NCBI GenBank assembly: GCA_030847615.1
Contig: JAUMIR010000001.1
Span: 67,841,501-67,905,500 of the forward strand
From: Gambelia wislizenii
Lineage: Eukaryota > Chordata > Lepidosauria > Squamata > Crotaphytidae
Length of the DNA stretch: 64,000 nucleotides
Direction: 5' to 3'
Shown here: piece after piece, positions 44,139 through 55,838 of the stretch
How the letters are laid out: each line of letters begins with the position of its first letter
How positions within the stretch are numbered: the first letter of the stretch is position 1
The notes under the pieces: model-generated
Databases searched by the model: none
The model's input: the letters and a program-made list of their open reading frames with translations, nothing else
What the model was told of the DNA's origin: nothing
Translations under genes and position numbers: made by a program

Positions 44139-46112
44139 TATTTTATATCCATAACCCTTAGAACAGATATGCAAGGTGAGCTGCTTCTTTACTCTGCAAA
44201 CCATACCACTTTCTATTGCCATTAATTGGTTCTGTACATTGCAACTTTTCTCCTCTTTGCCTTGCCTGAGGCTGCTTTTGCTTGCATTCCTTCAGAGTGT
44301 GAGAATTGCTAATTAGCTGAAAACTGAGCCATAAAGTGGTTAATCAGGGGATCAGTAGAATTGATATCCCAATGTAATGATTGGAAGAGATAACTTTTCT
44401 TACCAGTTCATTTCTTTTCTCCCTGGGATAGGCAACTGGCATCCATGCCGTAGCAAGAAATGTCTCTTGATGATCTGGATTCAATACGTCTAATTGGTCT
44501 AATGGGAAAACCAATCTAGATGGGTGCTTGGCCGTTCTCAGCCTAGTTTCTTGCTGTTTGCACACAACACCAGGTGCAGTGGAGAAACGAACAGGAAAGA
44601 GAGGGAGTACTGATTGACAAAGCTTTTTCATTAGCTTGTCAATCAGTACAAGCTCCCCTTCTAGTTGCTCATGCATCCCCATAGCAGTAGCTCAGTGGCA
44701 GAGACATTCTTTAGCATACAGATCATTCATTCTGTCTTCAGCTCCTGGCATCTCCTGGTAAAGGATGTCAGGGAGGTGTAGCATAGGGCTAAATCAGGAT
44801 TGAGCAACTGCATCAGGTCTAGAAGCCACATTTATGCCCCAGAACCCTCCAGTGGCCACGTGGGGCATCACCCACTTCATATTGCATCCAAAGAAGTGGG
44901 TTTATATCCACAAAAGCTAATGCAAAAATAAAAACCAGTCAGTCTTAAAGGTGTTGCCACATTTCTTTCTCCACCCTTCCTTCCTTCTTTTTATGCTGGA
45001 AGAGACTAACACAGCTACTTCTTTGCATCCTGTCGTTACACCAGCGGCTTCCAAGAGCAGCAGTTCACCCTCCTTTTGGCACCAGAAAACAGCCAGTTTG
45101 GGGATTTTGGAGGTTTTGTGGGTGACAAAACCATCCTTGGGGACTGTGCTGGGCTAGATGGACATGTGGTTCCAGGTAGCTGTTTAAAGTGCTGGGCTAG
45201 ATGGACCTGTGGTTCCAGGTAGCTGTTTAAAGTTGCTGCTCCTTTTGAGCAAAAGAATACTGTACAGCATTTCTATCAGAAACAGATAGAACCAGAGCCT
45301 GGGAATTTTACTTTTTGGACTACAGTCCCTCGAATCACCTGGAAAAGTAGCATTTCTAGTCGCTGGATAGAACCAGAAAGCATCTTTCCTGATGCTTCAT
45401 CCATAGGGTGGCAAGACAAGACATTTTCCCTGGGCTGAGAATGAGAGGATTCCCTGTGGCACTTTCTCCTGAGGAGCTGTCTCAGCCTGGAAGCATTCTT
45501 CCCATCCTTGAATACCCCTAGCTCTTGTGCATCAGCTGTTCCTCCCTTTCTTTCTCTTTCTCTCTCTCTCTTTCTCTCTTGTCTCTCCACTTTACTGGAA
45601 AATAAATTAGCAGACTAATTAGATGACTATCTTAAGCAGCCAGCAGTTGCTCCCTGCCACAACTCCAGCTGAATACAAGATGATCACAGCAGCTCAAAGT
45701 ATCCACTTGGGACTCAGAATTGCCCTAGTTAATTTGCCTGTTTCACCTGGGGCAGGTCCCTGGGCCACCTCCAGAGTCAATTTTGGGGGAATCCATGTGG
45801 CTGTGTGATAAGATAAAACAGCAACAAAGGTAGTGCAGTTGATATCTTCTTTCCTGGGGAAATTGCAGGGAACTGTGTATCTGCATCCCAAAATTTGTTT
45901 TTCAGCTGAAGTTCAATTAAGCAATGGATGGATGCTGGTAGTGTTAGTTTCCTGATGCTTTCATACATTTTGTCATGGTGTTACATATGATGTTAAAGGC
46001 TAATATGAGGGGCAGCAATTAAATTATACATGTGTACACAAATACAATTTTTAAAGTATCAAACAGAAGTTCAGACAAGTATGTGCTGGATCCCAAAAAG
46101 GTACAATGCATT
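44139..46112. other. Intron sequence with small repeats
   Basis: Contains an old repeat tail at 44893-45015 ('gaagtgggtttatatccaca', 'gagactaacacagctacttc'), a roughly 43-bp tandem duplication at 45147-45232 ('tgctgggctagatggac' twice), a MITE-like bit at 45300-45350, and a CT-rich run at 45548-45580. No exon is seen. Confidence 0.5.
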
Positions 46113-46491
46113 ATTTAGAACAGGGGTTCTTAACCTGTGGTCCATGGACACCCAGGGGGCCGTGATGCCCTCATAAGGGGTCCACGAAGGCTTGACGGCT
46201 GCTCAGCCCATATGACAGGATCCAAGGGAAAGGCTGGCTGGCTTGGGCTGCGCATTGTTGTTCAATCCTCTCAAGCCACAAATCTGCAGGAGAAGCAGGA
46301 GAAAAGTTTTCCCTCCCCTCCAGTGCCTGAGGGAAGGGTTAATGGATGGTGTAATGGTATTATTATTAGTATCAGGTTTTATTATTGTTAGGGTTTTAAA
46401 TCTTGAGTTAAGTCTTGGGGAGTCTGTGGCAACAAATGATATTTAAAGGGAGTCCCTGGTAAAGAAAAGATTAAGAGCCACTGAGTTAGAA
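46113..46491. mobile_element. hAT-type MITE with 8-bp TSD
   Basis: The element 46121-46483 runs 'caggggttcttaacctgtgg' to 'aaaagattaagagccactg'. The terminal repeats are complementary. The flanks ATTTAGAA and AGTTAGAA (7 of 8 identical) are the target duplication. No transposase is present. Confidence 0.8.
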
Positions 46492-48062
46492 CATAAATTT
46501 ATTAGAGTGACTAACAAAACAGAGTATTTGAAACAAAAATATTGTGGCAAGATGCTCTGGCTTCTTCCTTCTTCAGTTTCTGTTCCCAATTTGGACTGAG
46601 AGCAGCTCGGCGGGGTGCGGGGAGCCAAAAGATCTTCCCATAATATGCAAATATTTCTACTTTGTAAATTGCTGAAATAAATAAATGAACAAACACACAC
46701 ATACACACCACTCCTGAAATCCAGCACAAGTATGGACTGAGAACACACCGTTTGACTTCCAGTCTGTGTACTGTTAGCAAATGGAACTTCTTGCCTTGAT
46801 CCAATTCTAGTCATGCACAGCTAATGGTGGCTCAGAGATGGGAGGAGGGTGTATGTTTGCATCATAAGATCTATACGTACAGTTCAGTGAAACACAGATA
46901 TGCATCGGTATCATTTGTCTGCTGGTATAAACCTAGTCCTGTGTACCAGTCTCCCTTGCTGGATTGGGATTTCTTTTTACTTGAGAACAGATGGTTTTCA
47001 CAGGCTTTCTTAAGACAGATTATCTGTGTAATGTATAGCAGCCTTAGTGTAAGTTATTTTAAAAGAATGTACAGATCGCATTTCAGTGTCAACTTGAAAT
47101 GATTTTTGTTGGGAACTAGATATTATTCCCAATATGTAGAGTTCCTTCAGGAAGTGATTAGTGGGATGTTTTACTAACTGTACAACAGTACTGTAATTGT
47201 ACATCAAAGCAACGATGTTGTATACTTCATTCTTTAGATTTCTGTTAGTAATAAAGCTAACTGTTTAACCCTGTAGTTTTGGCTACTGAGTCTAAAGAAG
47301 AGAGTATGTGACACTGTCACCCCAGCCAGCATAGCCAATGATGAGGAGTGATGGGAGCTCCAGTCCAACAACATCTAAGTGACTTTACTTTGCCAACTCT
47401 TGAAGTGAAAGGAAAGTAACATCATGCCTAAGTTGGGTGCCTGAAGCCCTAGTCAGCAACCTAATTCACTGAAAGCCCACTGTGAGGAATAGATGCAGAG
47501 CAGTGGGCCAAGGCTTCCTTTTAGCCTTAGAGGAGACAGCCAGCCGTTTAATTAGCACAGCAATCACCCCTTTCATACACCTCTCTCTGGTATTGGTAAT
47601 TGGGTTCTGGGGTGAAGTGGTGTTTTCCAGGGGGCTGGGTATGGTCCTGAGGACTGATGTCTGGTCTAAATGGACCCTTCTTTTTCTTAAGGCTGCTGGG
47701 CACCAACTAAGAGATCCCACTTGTTTTGCTTAAAAAGTTTGGAGTACTTAGGAAAGTTGATTTTTTTAAAATTTCAGCTCCCAGAATCCTCCAGTCAGCA
47801 TGGCCAACAGGCAACACTGCCAATGCTGGATGGGGGATTCAGGGAGTTGCAGTCCAAAAATGTAACTTTTTCCAAGTTCGGCCTTGGAATTAGTGAAAAA
47901 CAATTGCAGTTGTGCGTTGTGTGTATTGTGCGTATATCTGCTTGAAAGGAGGAATTAACAAAGCAACCAGTCTCTAATTACATGCCCTTGTTTGCTGAGG
48001 TGGAGCATTTGGGCTGTTGTTGAAGCACTTATCATTCTTGGTGGTCTTTTTGTGTGCTTCAG
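46492..48062. other. Intron 1 end with two MITE-like remnants
   Basis: 47325-47400 ('ccagccagcatagccaatga', 'gatgggagctccagtccaac') and 47738-47882 (ends 'ggaaagttgatttttttaaa' and 'aaaaatgtaactttttcc', core 'cagctcccagaatcctccag' facing 'agggagttgcagtcc') are short palindromic repeats. 48040-48062 is the splice acceptor region of exon 2. Confidence 0.5.
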
Positions 48063-48157
48063 GTAGATAGCCTGGAGGACAAGCTGATGCAGTGCAGAGA
48101 GGCCCTGGAAGAGGTGGATTTTAAGCTGCGGAGAGAAGAACTGACTCCTGAGAGAAG
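48063..48157 (+). CDS. CCDC167: CCDC167 coding exon 2 (coiled coil)
   Basis: Acceptor tgtgtgcttcag|GTAGAT and donor AGAAG|gtactt bound 95 nt. Continuing exon 1 in phase 0 it encodes VDSLEDKLMQCREALEEV, then DFKLRREELTPERR with the last codon split after two bases. This matches the CCDC167 coiled-coil start, recalled for human as IDGLEEKLSQCRRDLEAV and, later, ELSPE. The heptad pattern of leucines (SLEDKL, ALEEV, FKL) supports an amphipathic helix. Reading through the donor gives a stop only after about 30 codons, so the open frame at 48054-48248 overstates the exon. No frameshift is seen. Confidence 0.88.
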
Positions 48158-48889
48158 GTACTTTGTGGAAATATATTCACCTGTAGGTGTCTGTTGCTGT
48201 TGCAAACCACAAGTGGATTTGCTGATGCACATTTTCTGGACAGCTTAGAGCAGAGATTTAATATGCTACCCCATCCAAAAGGCTTGCTCTAAAAGGAGGC
48301 AGCTTTGAATAAGAAACATGAAATCAGTAGAGTACCAGACTATGCTCTTTATTATTTTTCCTATCTCTCATACCTGCCCATTGTGAATGCACTCTGAGCC
48401 CTAATATGCTTTTAGGTTTTTTACCATTCCTCCATGCATTCCCTTTTCAGACTGTCCTTTTGCTACTTCACTGTTTTCTTCCTTTTAATATTTAAAGATT
48501 GCTTAAAGCTTATGCATGACAAAAATAATTTCCCTCTGCTTTGTAACTGCTTGGGGAATTAGCTTATATTTGCTGACCACCTGTTGTTGCATAGCGACAC
48601 CAAATTTTGCAGTAGGCTTTATCTGCTAATAAACCAGTATGTTGGAATGCAGGGTGCAAACTTCTAGTATGCTAAACAAAAACAAAATAAGGACCACCAT
48701 GTGTGCAACAAGATTTTATAAGAGAAGCCCAAATAAGAAATGTGTCTACACACATACCAGTTTCGGTTCCTGTGACTAAAACTGGCCTATAAACTCTGAA
48801 TGCACATTTTCATTTTGTTGTGGGTTTGTCTCCCCCAAGTGAAATAACTACTTTCAGTCCTCAAAGTTGATTGTAGTCACAGCTTGGAA

Positions 48890-48972
48890 AAGTTATTTTT
48901 TCTGGGGGGCGAGGTGGACAACAACTCCTAGCTGATCTTCCTGGCGGGATCCTTGGAGTTGTGTTCAAAAAA
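48890..48972. mobile_element. Short MITE-like remnant
   Basis: 'ggaaaagttattttttctgg', 'caacaactcctagctgatct' and 'ccttggagttgtgttcaaaa' form an imperfect palindrome like 47738-47882. Confidence 0.4.
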
Positions 48973-49039
48973 TACATTTACAGGCTCTGGCTGTAATAAG
49001 TATGTAGCATGCTAAATGCTATATAGAACACATGCTGTA

Positions 49040-50085
49040 TAGAACATAGAATCATAGAGGTAGAGATGGTCCTGTAGGCCATTTCAGTCCCTGCTTGATG
49101 GTGGAAATCCAGAGCTAGAGCATCCCAAACAGCTATGGCCAGATTAAAGCAGTTGAATCCCTGGAGCAGTTTCAAAAGCATGGTCCCCTTTTTGCACTTG
49201 TGTGAGCACCTGTTTCAGGTGCCAGCGAAGGGCAGCTCTGCATATCCCCTTCTGCATAGGTCCTAGCTGGTGTGATGAGGGGGATGAAGTTTCAGAGGTA
49301 GCTATGCCAATGAAGCACCCACCCTTCCCTCTCTTTACAGCAGGAAAATGGGGCCAAAGTGGGTAAGTAAACATACCGATCCTTGGGTGGAGTGGGAGGA
49401 GAAAAGATCTTCACTGCTCCTCTCCCCAGTAGTGTTTCTCTCTTCACAGCAACACAGTACAAGAAACAGGTGTGCATGTGTGTATGCTTGCATGGTGCCA
49501 GCAGTAGCATCTGCTGCGGGTCCTGGAATGATTGTTCCAATTTCACCATTGACAACAAGTAGCTGCCCAGCCTCTGCTTGAAAGCCTCTAACAAAGGAGA
49601 GTCCACCCCAGCTCTAGGTATCTGATGTCATTGTCAAGCTGCTCTTATCATTCAGATGTTTCTCCCAATTTTCAACTGAAATCTGTTCTCCCAAAGATTT
49701 TCCTTCGGGTTTTTCCGGGCTGTGAGGCCGTGTTCTGGAAGAGTTTCTTTCTGACATTTCGCCTGCATCTGTGGCTGGCATCTTCAGAGATGTTCTCCCA
49801 AAATTTAAGCTTCTTGGTGTTTGCCCTCTGCTCTGGGTAGAATGAGTCTTTGCCTCATTGGTGTAACACCTATTCAGATGTTTGAAGGGCATTGGCATGT
49901 CTTCTCTCCTCCAGCATCCAGTGCCTTCCACCTTTCTGCAAGTGACTTGTTTTCTGCACCCCTCCTTATTTTACCATCTTTGCTGCCCTTCTCTGAACTC
50001 ATTCTGATTTGTCTGCCTCCTTCTTGAAGTGCACTATCCAGGCCTGGAGACATTATTCCAGATAAGACTGCTCTAGTGCAGGACA
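49040..50085 (-). mobile_element. Old CR1 LINE, minus strand, interrupted
   Basis: The 3' end is 'agaatcatagaggtagagat' at 49047. Later minus-strand blocks (49555-49680 and 49800-50085, e.g. 'ctgcccttctctgaactcat', 'gtctgcctccttcttgaagt') follow CR1 ORF2 C-terminal order in a far more diverged form than other copies. A Penelope tail (49695-49790) and a younger CR1 (from 50086) are inserted in it. Confidence 0.55.
49695..49800 (-). mobile_element. Penelope-like element tail only, minus strand
   Basis: The reverse complement reads 'ctctgaagatgccagccaca' then 'gatgcaggcgaaatgtcaga' and 'aacacggcctcacagcccgg', the same tail as 36114-36230. There is no body. The hammerhead-like core (CTGAAGA 49787-49781, GAAA 49760-49757) is kept, but CGTC has become TGTC. 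Confidence 0.75.
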
Positions 50086-51098
50086 AAGGGTGCTCAGCAG
50101 TGGCTCCTCTTCGTCTTGGACAGATGTGACCAGTGGGGTGCCACAGGGTTCTGTCCTGGGCCCAGTGCTATTCAACATCTTTATCAATGACTTGGATGAG
50201 GGAATTAGGGGCATACTTATCCAATTTGCAGATGACACCAAATTAGGAGGCGTAGCTAATACCCTAGAGGACAGGATCAAAATTCAGAATGACCTGGATA
50301 GACTGGAGAGCTGGGCCAAAGCTAACAAAATGAAATTCAATACGGAGAAATGTAAAGTACTGCATTTAGGGCGGAAAAATATAGGATGGGAGAGACCTGG
50401 CTGAATGAGACTACGTGCGAAAGGGATCTAGGAGTCCTAGTAGACCACAAGTTGAACATGAGCCAACAGTGTGATGCGGCAGCTAAAAAGGCCAATACGA
50501 TTTTGGGCTGTATCAATAGAAGAATAGTGTCTAGATCAAGGGAAGTAATAGTGCCACTCTAGTCTGCCTTGGTCAGACCTCACTTAGAATACTGTGTCCA
50601 GTTCTGGGCACCACAATTCAAAAAGGATATTGACAAATTGGAGCGTGTCCAGAGAAGGGCAACTAAAATGGTGAAAGGTCTGGAAACAATGCCTTATGAG
50701 GAGAGACTTAGGGAGCTGGGTATGTTTAACCTGGAAAAAAGACAGTTAAGAGGCGATATGATAGCCCTGTTTAAGTATTTGAAGGGGTGTCACGTTGAGG
50801 ATGGAGCAGGCTTGTTTTCTGCTGCTCCAGAGACTGGAACATGGAGCAATGGGTGCATGCTCCAGGAACAGAGATTCCACCTCAACATGAGGAGGAACTT
50901 TTTGACAGTAAGAGCTGTTCGGCAGTGGAACACACTCCCTCGGAGCGTGGTGGGGTCTCCTTCCTTGGAGGTCTTTAAACAGAGGCTGGATTGCCATCTG
51001 TCGGGGATGCTTTGATCAAGATTTCCTGCGTGGCAGGGGGGTTGGACTGGATGGCCCTCGTGGTCTCTTCCAACTCTGCAATTCTATGATTCTAAAGT
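50086..51098 (+). mobile_element. Young CR1 LINE, 5'-truncated (reverse transcriptase to 3' end)
   Basis: Starts at 'gtgctcagcagtggctcctc' and runs to the CR1 terminus 'ctgcaattctatgattct'. It encodes '[20 protein letters not shown]' and 'FADDTKLGG' (catalytic aspartates), 'KMKFNTEKCKVLHLGRKN', then after a 13-bp deletion near 50382 a second frame (50569-51015) to '[13 protein letters not shown]'. It is very close to 57413-58436 by eye, marking a recently active subfamily. Confidence 0.9.
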
Positions 51099-52425
51099 GG
51101 AACCATTACTTCTCATGACCAGGTTTCTAAGTCAGTTTGCAGATAAGGCAAGATGATGGTCTTCAAGTTTTCAATCGTCTTGCACATGGGGCTGTGTTTG
51201 CTTAGCGTATGCCTGTAGGTTTTTGGTTTTTGCACTTTTTGTGGCTTTGCTAAATGCAAGGAGCTGTGTAAAGCTGCTAGCTGATCACTGGAAATTTGAG
51301 GGGGGTGGCTGCAGGAGCTTCAGGTGAGAGAGCACTTAACTCTTCTCTTGCACACTCCTTTTGTAACCTTCCTTCAGCTGTTTTCCCACAAAGGAAAGAC
51401 AGGGAATGGCAGCAGTCAGGAGGATTAAGTAGTACCTGCTATTTCTCTGCTGCAAATTCTCCCTTGCTTTGCAGCTGTTTAATGAAGACCCAGTTCTCCT
51501 GCTAGATATGTAATTCTGACCTTATATAGCTGATGAGAATTTATAAGGTATTTCCCTATGCACTTTCCAGCCTGGTTTTGCTAGGAAAATGATTTTTTTA
51601 AAAAAAACAACTAAAGCAGAGATTCATAGGAAATTGCTTCTCAAAGATTAAGGCCTAAATCTGATTGGTTAATCGCAACTAAAGGAGACCCACTGAATCA
51701 GTGGGATTTACCTAAGTGTTGTTTTACCATTGAAAAATTAATCCAGTGGGGTTTTACTGTAATTGGAACTAGCAACTGGATAGGCCTATATCTTTCTTCC
51801 AATTGTAAAGCTTTACCGGTCTCCTCCTCTCTGCTTAATCTTCTTAAAAGATACATCAAAACAGCGTCAAAACAAAACTGCCCATTTTTTTTTATTCTTT
51901 TGGAAACTGGTCCTTTACCAGTGGCAGAATCTGGATCTACATTATGCAAAAAACATGTATAGATTTAGAACTGGCGGATGGCTGGAAGATTCTAGGAGAA
52001 GCAGTTTAAAACAAGGGTAGTGTTTTTCTCAGACACTACCACAGCAAATTCGGTATTTAAGATGTAGGCCTATGGAGAAGAACTGGATTTTGTTTTGTTA
52101 TACTTTTTTCTGTCTGTGATTCCTTGCTGTTTTCTTTCATCCCAGCACCAATAGTGTCTTGAGAATCTAATTCGCATTTGCCATTTTGAGTCACTTACTG
52201 ACATGCTTCTCTTAAAGCAGAATAAGAAACATGGGGCTGACATCATTCCCTGTTTTCTTCACAAGCATTAGTTTATCATATGGGATGCCATTGCCTTGTA
52301 AATTGCTCAGCACCCAGTTCATGTTACTTTCTGTTGGTGGCAGAGCAGAAAAGTATGGTGACTTCATGTTACATTATCCATTATACTATATATGTGATCA
52401 GGAGAAGGAAAGGAGACAGTGGCCA
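51099..52425. other. Intron sequence, nothing recognised
   Basis: AT-rich non-coding sequence. Confidence 0.5.
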
Positions 52426-52429
52426 AGAT

Positions 52430-52790
52430 CCTATAATGTGTGCTTTACTCTGCAGATGAAGTTCTGTGTCTCCACCACCACCTGGCAGCTGTGAAACCCT
52501 GCCGCTGTCACTTAGCTGTGGGGAAAAGAGGGAGGGGGCAGGCAATTCAGACTGTAGCAAAGCAGGGGTGTCACCTCGGTTGTGAGCAAGAAATGAAGGT
52601 GTGTTTTCAAAAGGAATGCATCTGCTGTTTCCTTTCCCTGGGAGTCCAGAGCAGCCAGAACTTCATATATTAAGGAGGAGGAGGAGCCCCTCCTGGAGCT
52701 TGATGGTTGCTGGACTGGGGAGGGTTTTGGATAGAGCACAAGGGCCAGTAAGTAGCCTTTGCACTTCATCCAAAAAGGGATGCATTTATA
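52430..52790. repeat. Unclassified interspersed repeat, copy 2
   Basis: It shares ordered blocks with 39570-39945 ('caaaaggaatgcatctgctg' against 'caaaaggaacacattcactt', and 'ggagcttgatggttgctgga'). No family is recognised and no protein signature is seen. Confidence 0.45.
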
Positions 52791-52894
52791 AGATGCATTT
52801 AAGCACATGTAAGTCACAAGATGCCAGCTACTAAGTGACAGCTGCACCATTAACATCTGTTTCCACCCTAGGAGAACTCATACTGCAAGAATGG

Positions 52895-53000
52895 GGAATA
52901 TGTGGCCCTCCAGAATCGTTAAGACTACCATCCCCATCTTCATTGACACCCTGACTGGGGCTGATGGGACTTCGACTATACCAACATTTAGAAGAGCACA
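52895..53000. mobile_element. Short MITE-like remnant
   Basis: 'tgtggccctccagaatcgtt', 'actaccatccccatcttcat' and 'gggctgatgggacttcgact' match the repeat type at 25535-25630. Confidence 0.4.
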
Positions 53001-53719
53001 CATAACCCATCCCTGAAATATAGTCGGTGGGGTGGAGGCAGAGGGTGGGTGATTAGTTTGTTGCTTACTGAACAAATTGTGAGGAATTTGGCTCCATTTC
53101 TTTCTAACCTTCAAAGCTTCCACTGTAATTTCCCCAGTCTCTTTTTTCTATGGGAGCTGTTGAGTCCTTGCTTTAGAATTGGCTGAATGTGTCTGTTTTC
53201 TAACAGGCTGATGTCTCTATTTCTCCATCCTCTGATGTGCTTCTAGGAGTCCCTCTTTTCCCTTTCCCAGTGTTAACACATCCTATGCTCTTTCCTTAAC
53301 TCACTCTGCAGTCTGTTTTGGCTCTGTTTTCACTCTGGCTGCTGCTTTATTCTCTAGGGATACAAAACCCTATTATGCTCACTGCCATTCCCAACTATAC
53401 CACAGAGCTTGCTTGGAACTGGCAGATAATTTGCTGGTGCATGTTTATTTCTAGCCACAGCAAAGCTGTTCTGTCCTCCCTGCTGTAATGGGACCATTGC
53501 TGCAGGTGCTACTTTTAGGTGATTTGTTTTGTTCTCATGCTTTAAAAACTGAATTAATCATCTGGTGCACAGCTAACAATACAAGCCTTGGATTTGTTCT
53601 TCTCCTTGGAAAATGTAACAGAGCTGTTTAGCTGCTAAAACTTCTTCTGGAATAAGGCATGAATACCAGATGTATGGTGAAATTGATGTGTACGTGTTTC
53701 TTGTCTGAAATCTTACATG
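53001..53719. other. Intron sequence, nothing recognised
   Basis: Unclassified non-coding sequence. Confidence 0.5.
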
Positions 53720-55133
53720 TACAGTTAGGTTTGGAAATAATTGGACACTGACACAAGTTTTGTTATTTTGGCTGTTTAGCAAAATAACTTCAAGTTACAG
53801 TTAATTAATGAATATGGGCTTAAAGTGCAATCTCTCACCTTTAATTTGAGGGTATTCACATCCAAATTGGCAGAAGGGTTTAGGAATTCCAGCTCTTTAA
53901 TATGTAGCCCCCTCTTTTTCAAGGGACCAAAAGTAATTAGACAATTGACTCAAAAGCTGTTTCATGGAGAGGTGTAGGCTATTCCTTTGTTATTTCTTCA
54001 TTAATTAAGAACGTAAAAAGTCTGGAGTTGATTCCAGGTGTGGCATTCGCATTTGGAAGCTGTTGCTGTGAACCCACAACATGCAGTCAAAGGAGCTCTC
54101 AATGCAAGTGAAACAGGCCATTCTTAGGCTGTCTAAAAAAAAAAAAAATCATCAGCGAGATAGCAGGAACATTAGGAGTGGCCAAATCAACAGTTTCATA
54201 CATCTGAGAAAAAAAGAACATACTGGTGCAACACCAAAAGGTCTGGATCCACAGAAGACAACAGTGGTGGATGATCATAGAATCCTTTCCATGGAAAAGA
54301 AAAACCCCTTCACAACATCCAGCCAAGTGAAGAACACTCTCCAGGAGGTAGGCATATCATTATCCAAGTATACCATAAAGAGAAGACTTCCTGAGAGCAA
54401 ATACAGAGGGTTCACGACAAGGTGCAAACCATTCATAAGCCTCACTTGGCCAAGAAATTTCTAAAAAACCCCGCCCAGTTCTGAAATAGCATTCCTTTGA
54501 CAGATGATACTCAGTTCAGTGATATATTGTATGTTCTAATTCAGCCAAATTCAGTGAAATTGATTGGATGGCACTTCATTTTATAGATGGACAGTGACCC
54601 AAAGCATACTGTGAAAGCAACCCAGGAGTTTTTTAAGGCAAAGAAGTGGAATATTTTGCAATGGCCGAGCCAATCACCTGATCTCAACCCAGTTGAGAAT
54701 GCATTTCACTTGCTGAAGACAAAACTTAAGGCAGAAAGACCCACGAACAAACAACAGCTGAAGAGAGCTGCAGTGAAGTCCTGGCAAAGCATCACAGAGG
54801 AGACCCAGTGTTTGGTGATGTCCTTGCATTCCAGACTTCAAGCAATCATTGCCTACAAAAGATACTTGACAAAGTATAAAAAATGAACATTTTATTTATG
54901 ATTGTGTTAATTTGTCCAAATACTTTTGGTCCCTTGAAAAAGAGGGGCTACATATTAAAGAGATGTAATGCCTAAATCATTCCGCCAATTTGGATGTAAA
55001 TACCTTCAGATTAAAGCTGAGACTGCACTTTAAGCTCATATTCATTATTTAACTGTAACTTGAATTTATTTTAGTAAACAGCTGAAATAACAAAATGCAT
55101 GTCAGTGTCCAATTATTTCCAGAACTAACTGTA
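53720..55133 (+). mobile_element. Tc1-like DNA transposon with long inverted repeats, internally deleted
   Basis: TA at 53720-53721 and 55132-55133 flanks an element from 'cagttaggtttggaaataat' to 'ttatttccagaactaactg'. Its inverted repeats reach from 53722 to about 53943 and from about 54909 to 55131, and remain easily alignable, including an inner 'aagggaccaaaagtaat' motif repeated inversely as 'acttttggtcccttg'. The centre holds transposase remnants (54081-54886). The TIRs of about 220 bp with inner repeats are the IR/DR arrangement of some vertebrate Tc1 elements. Confidence 0.92.
54081..54886 (+). pseudogene. Tc1-like transposase remnant
   Basis: The N-terminal part (54081-54464) contains the start MQSKELSMQVKQAILRLSKK, an A-run (54135-54147) that probably shifted frame, and the second helix-turn-helix 'SQVKNTLQEVGISLSKYTIK'. 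The C-terminal part (54587-54886) contains DSDPKH and 'WPSQSPDLNPVENAF', carrying the second catalytic aspartate and the final glutamate of the DDE triad. The segment between (about 54465-54586) is too short for the normal catalytic core. The first catalytic aspartate region is gone, so the protein is dead. Family transposases have about 340 residues; here about 268 codons of span remain. Confidence 0.85.
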
Positions 55134-55785
55134 CTTTCACATACAGTTTACTACATAGAAGTAAATTCAATTTAGGACAGTTCTTTGTACATGAAGGACA
55201 TAGGAGCTGCTGATTTGAGATTCTTAGAAATGAGAAGAAAGGGCAAGAATATTTCTTTCAAAAGAGTTCCTCTGAGAACATTCCATGTATTCCAGACAAT
55301 CCTACCATTTCAAAACAAAGCAAAAACAAGCAACAGCAAATGTAGCTGTGCCTATCATGTGACTCAGTGTTCCTGCATGCAGTTTTCAAAAAAATACTAG
55401 GAAGACATGGTTAGATTAGGTCCCTTCTCTCAGACATGCCAGTTTTATATAGAGGAGCATTCATCTATTGTATTAACAGCACCAGCAGCCTGATGTGGTA
55501 CACTACAGTCCTAGGCCTGAATCCTGTTGGTAGTGGCTTCTAGGATAGACCCAATTTTTGAATGGTAAGTTAACACATAAATCCCAGTCATTTAGTGGGT
55601 CTAGCCTAATTAGGACTACCAATAAGATTCAAGCCATAAGCTTGCCAGTTGATCAGCTGTGTGAGAGAAGTAACTAAACTTTAGTCTGTGAATCAGAGTA
55701 CACTCTCTGTTAGGGATGAGGAGCCTTTCCTTGTACGTACATCTTTTCCCAAAGTATCTAAATAATCTTCCTCATATTCTTGCAG
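55134..55785. other. Intron 2 end, nothing recognised
   Basis: Unclassified; the last 25 bases form the pyrimidine-rich acceptor of exon 3. Confidence 0.5.
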
Positions 55786-55838
55786 AGAGTCACTGGAGAA
55801 AGAGAAAAGCCTACTAACAACCAAAGCTGAAGCGTATG
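55786..55838 (+). CDS. CCDC167: CCDC167 coding exon 3
   Basis: Acceptor cctcatattcttgcag|AGAGTC and donor TATG|gtaaga bound 53 nt. The split codon completes as AGA (Arg). The exon then reads ESLEKEKSLLTTKAEAY, with the first base of the next codon (G) before the donor. It matches the human CCDC167 segment recalled as SLEKEKNSLMNKASNY. Phases: it enters after two bases and leaves after one, so exon 4 should begin with two bases completing a G-initial codon. The joined product so far is 71 residues. About 26-30 more are expected, including the transmembrane anchor, which I could not find in 55839-64000. Confidence 0.88.

Larger units (their letters stand above)
20877..48062 (+). other. CCDC167: CCDC167 intron 1
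   Basis: This 27-kb intron starts gtgagg and ends with a pyrimidine-rich stretch and 'gtgtgcttcag' before exon 2. It contains only transposon relics and unclassified DNA, listed separately. I found no further coding exon in it. Confidence 0.7.
48158..55785 (+). other. CCDC167: CCDC167 intron 2
   Basis: This 7.6-kb intron (gtactt ... tcttgcag) is filled mainly by CR1 copies, a Penelope tail and a Tc1 element. I found no additional exon. Confidence 0.75.

Noticed and set aside
48054..48248. A 64-codon stand-alone small protein
   Set aside because: The first 35 codons are CCDC167 exon 2 plus three intronic codons; the rest reads past the splice donor at 48158.
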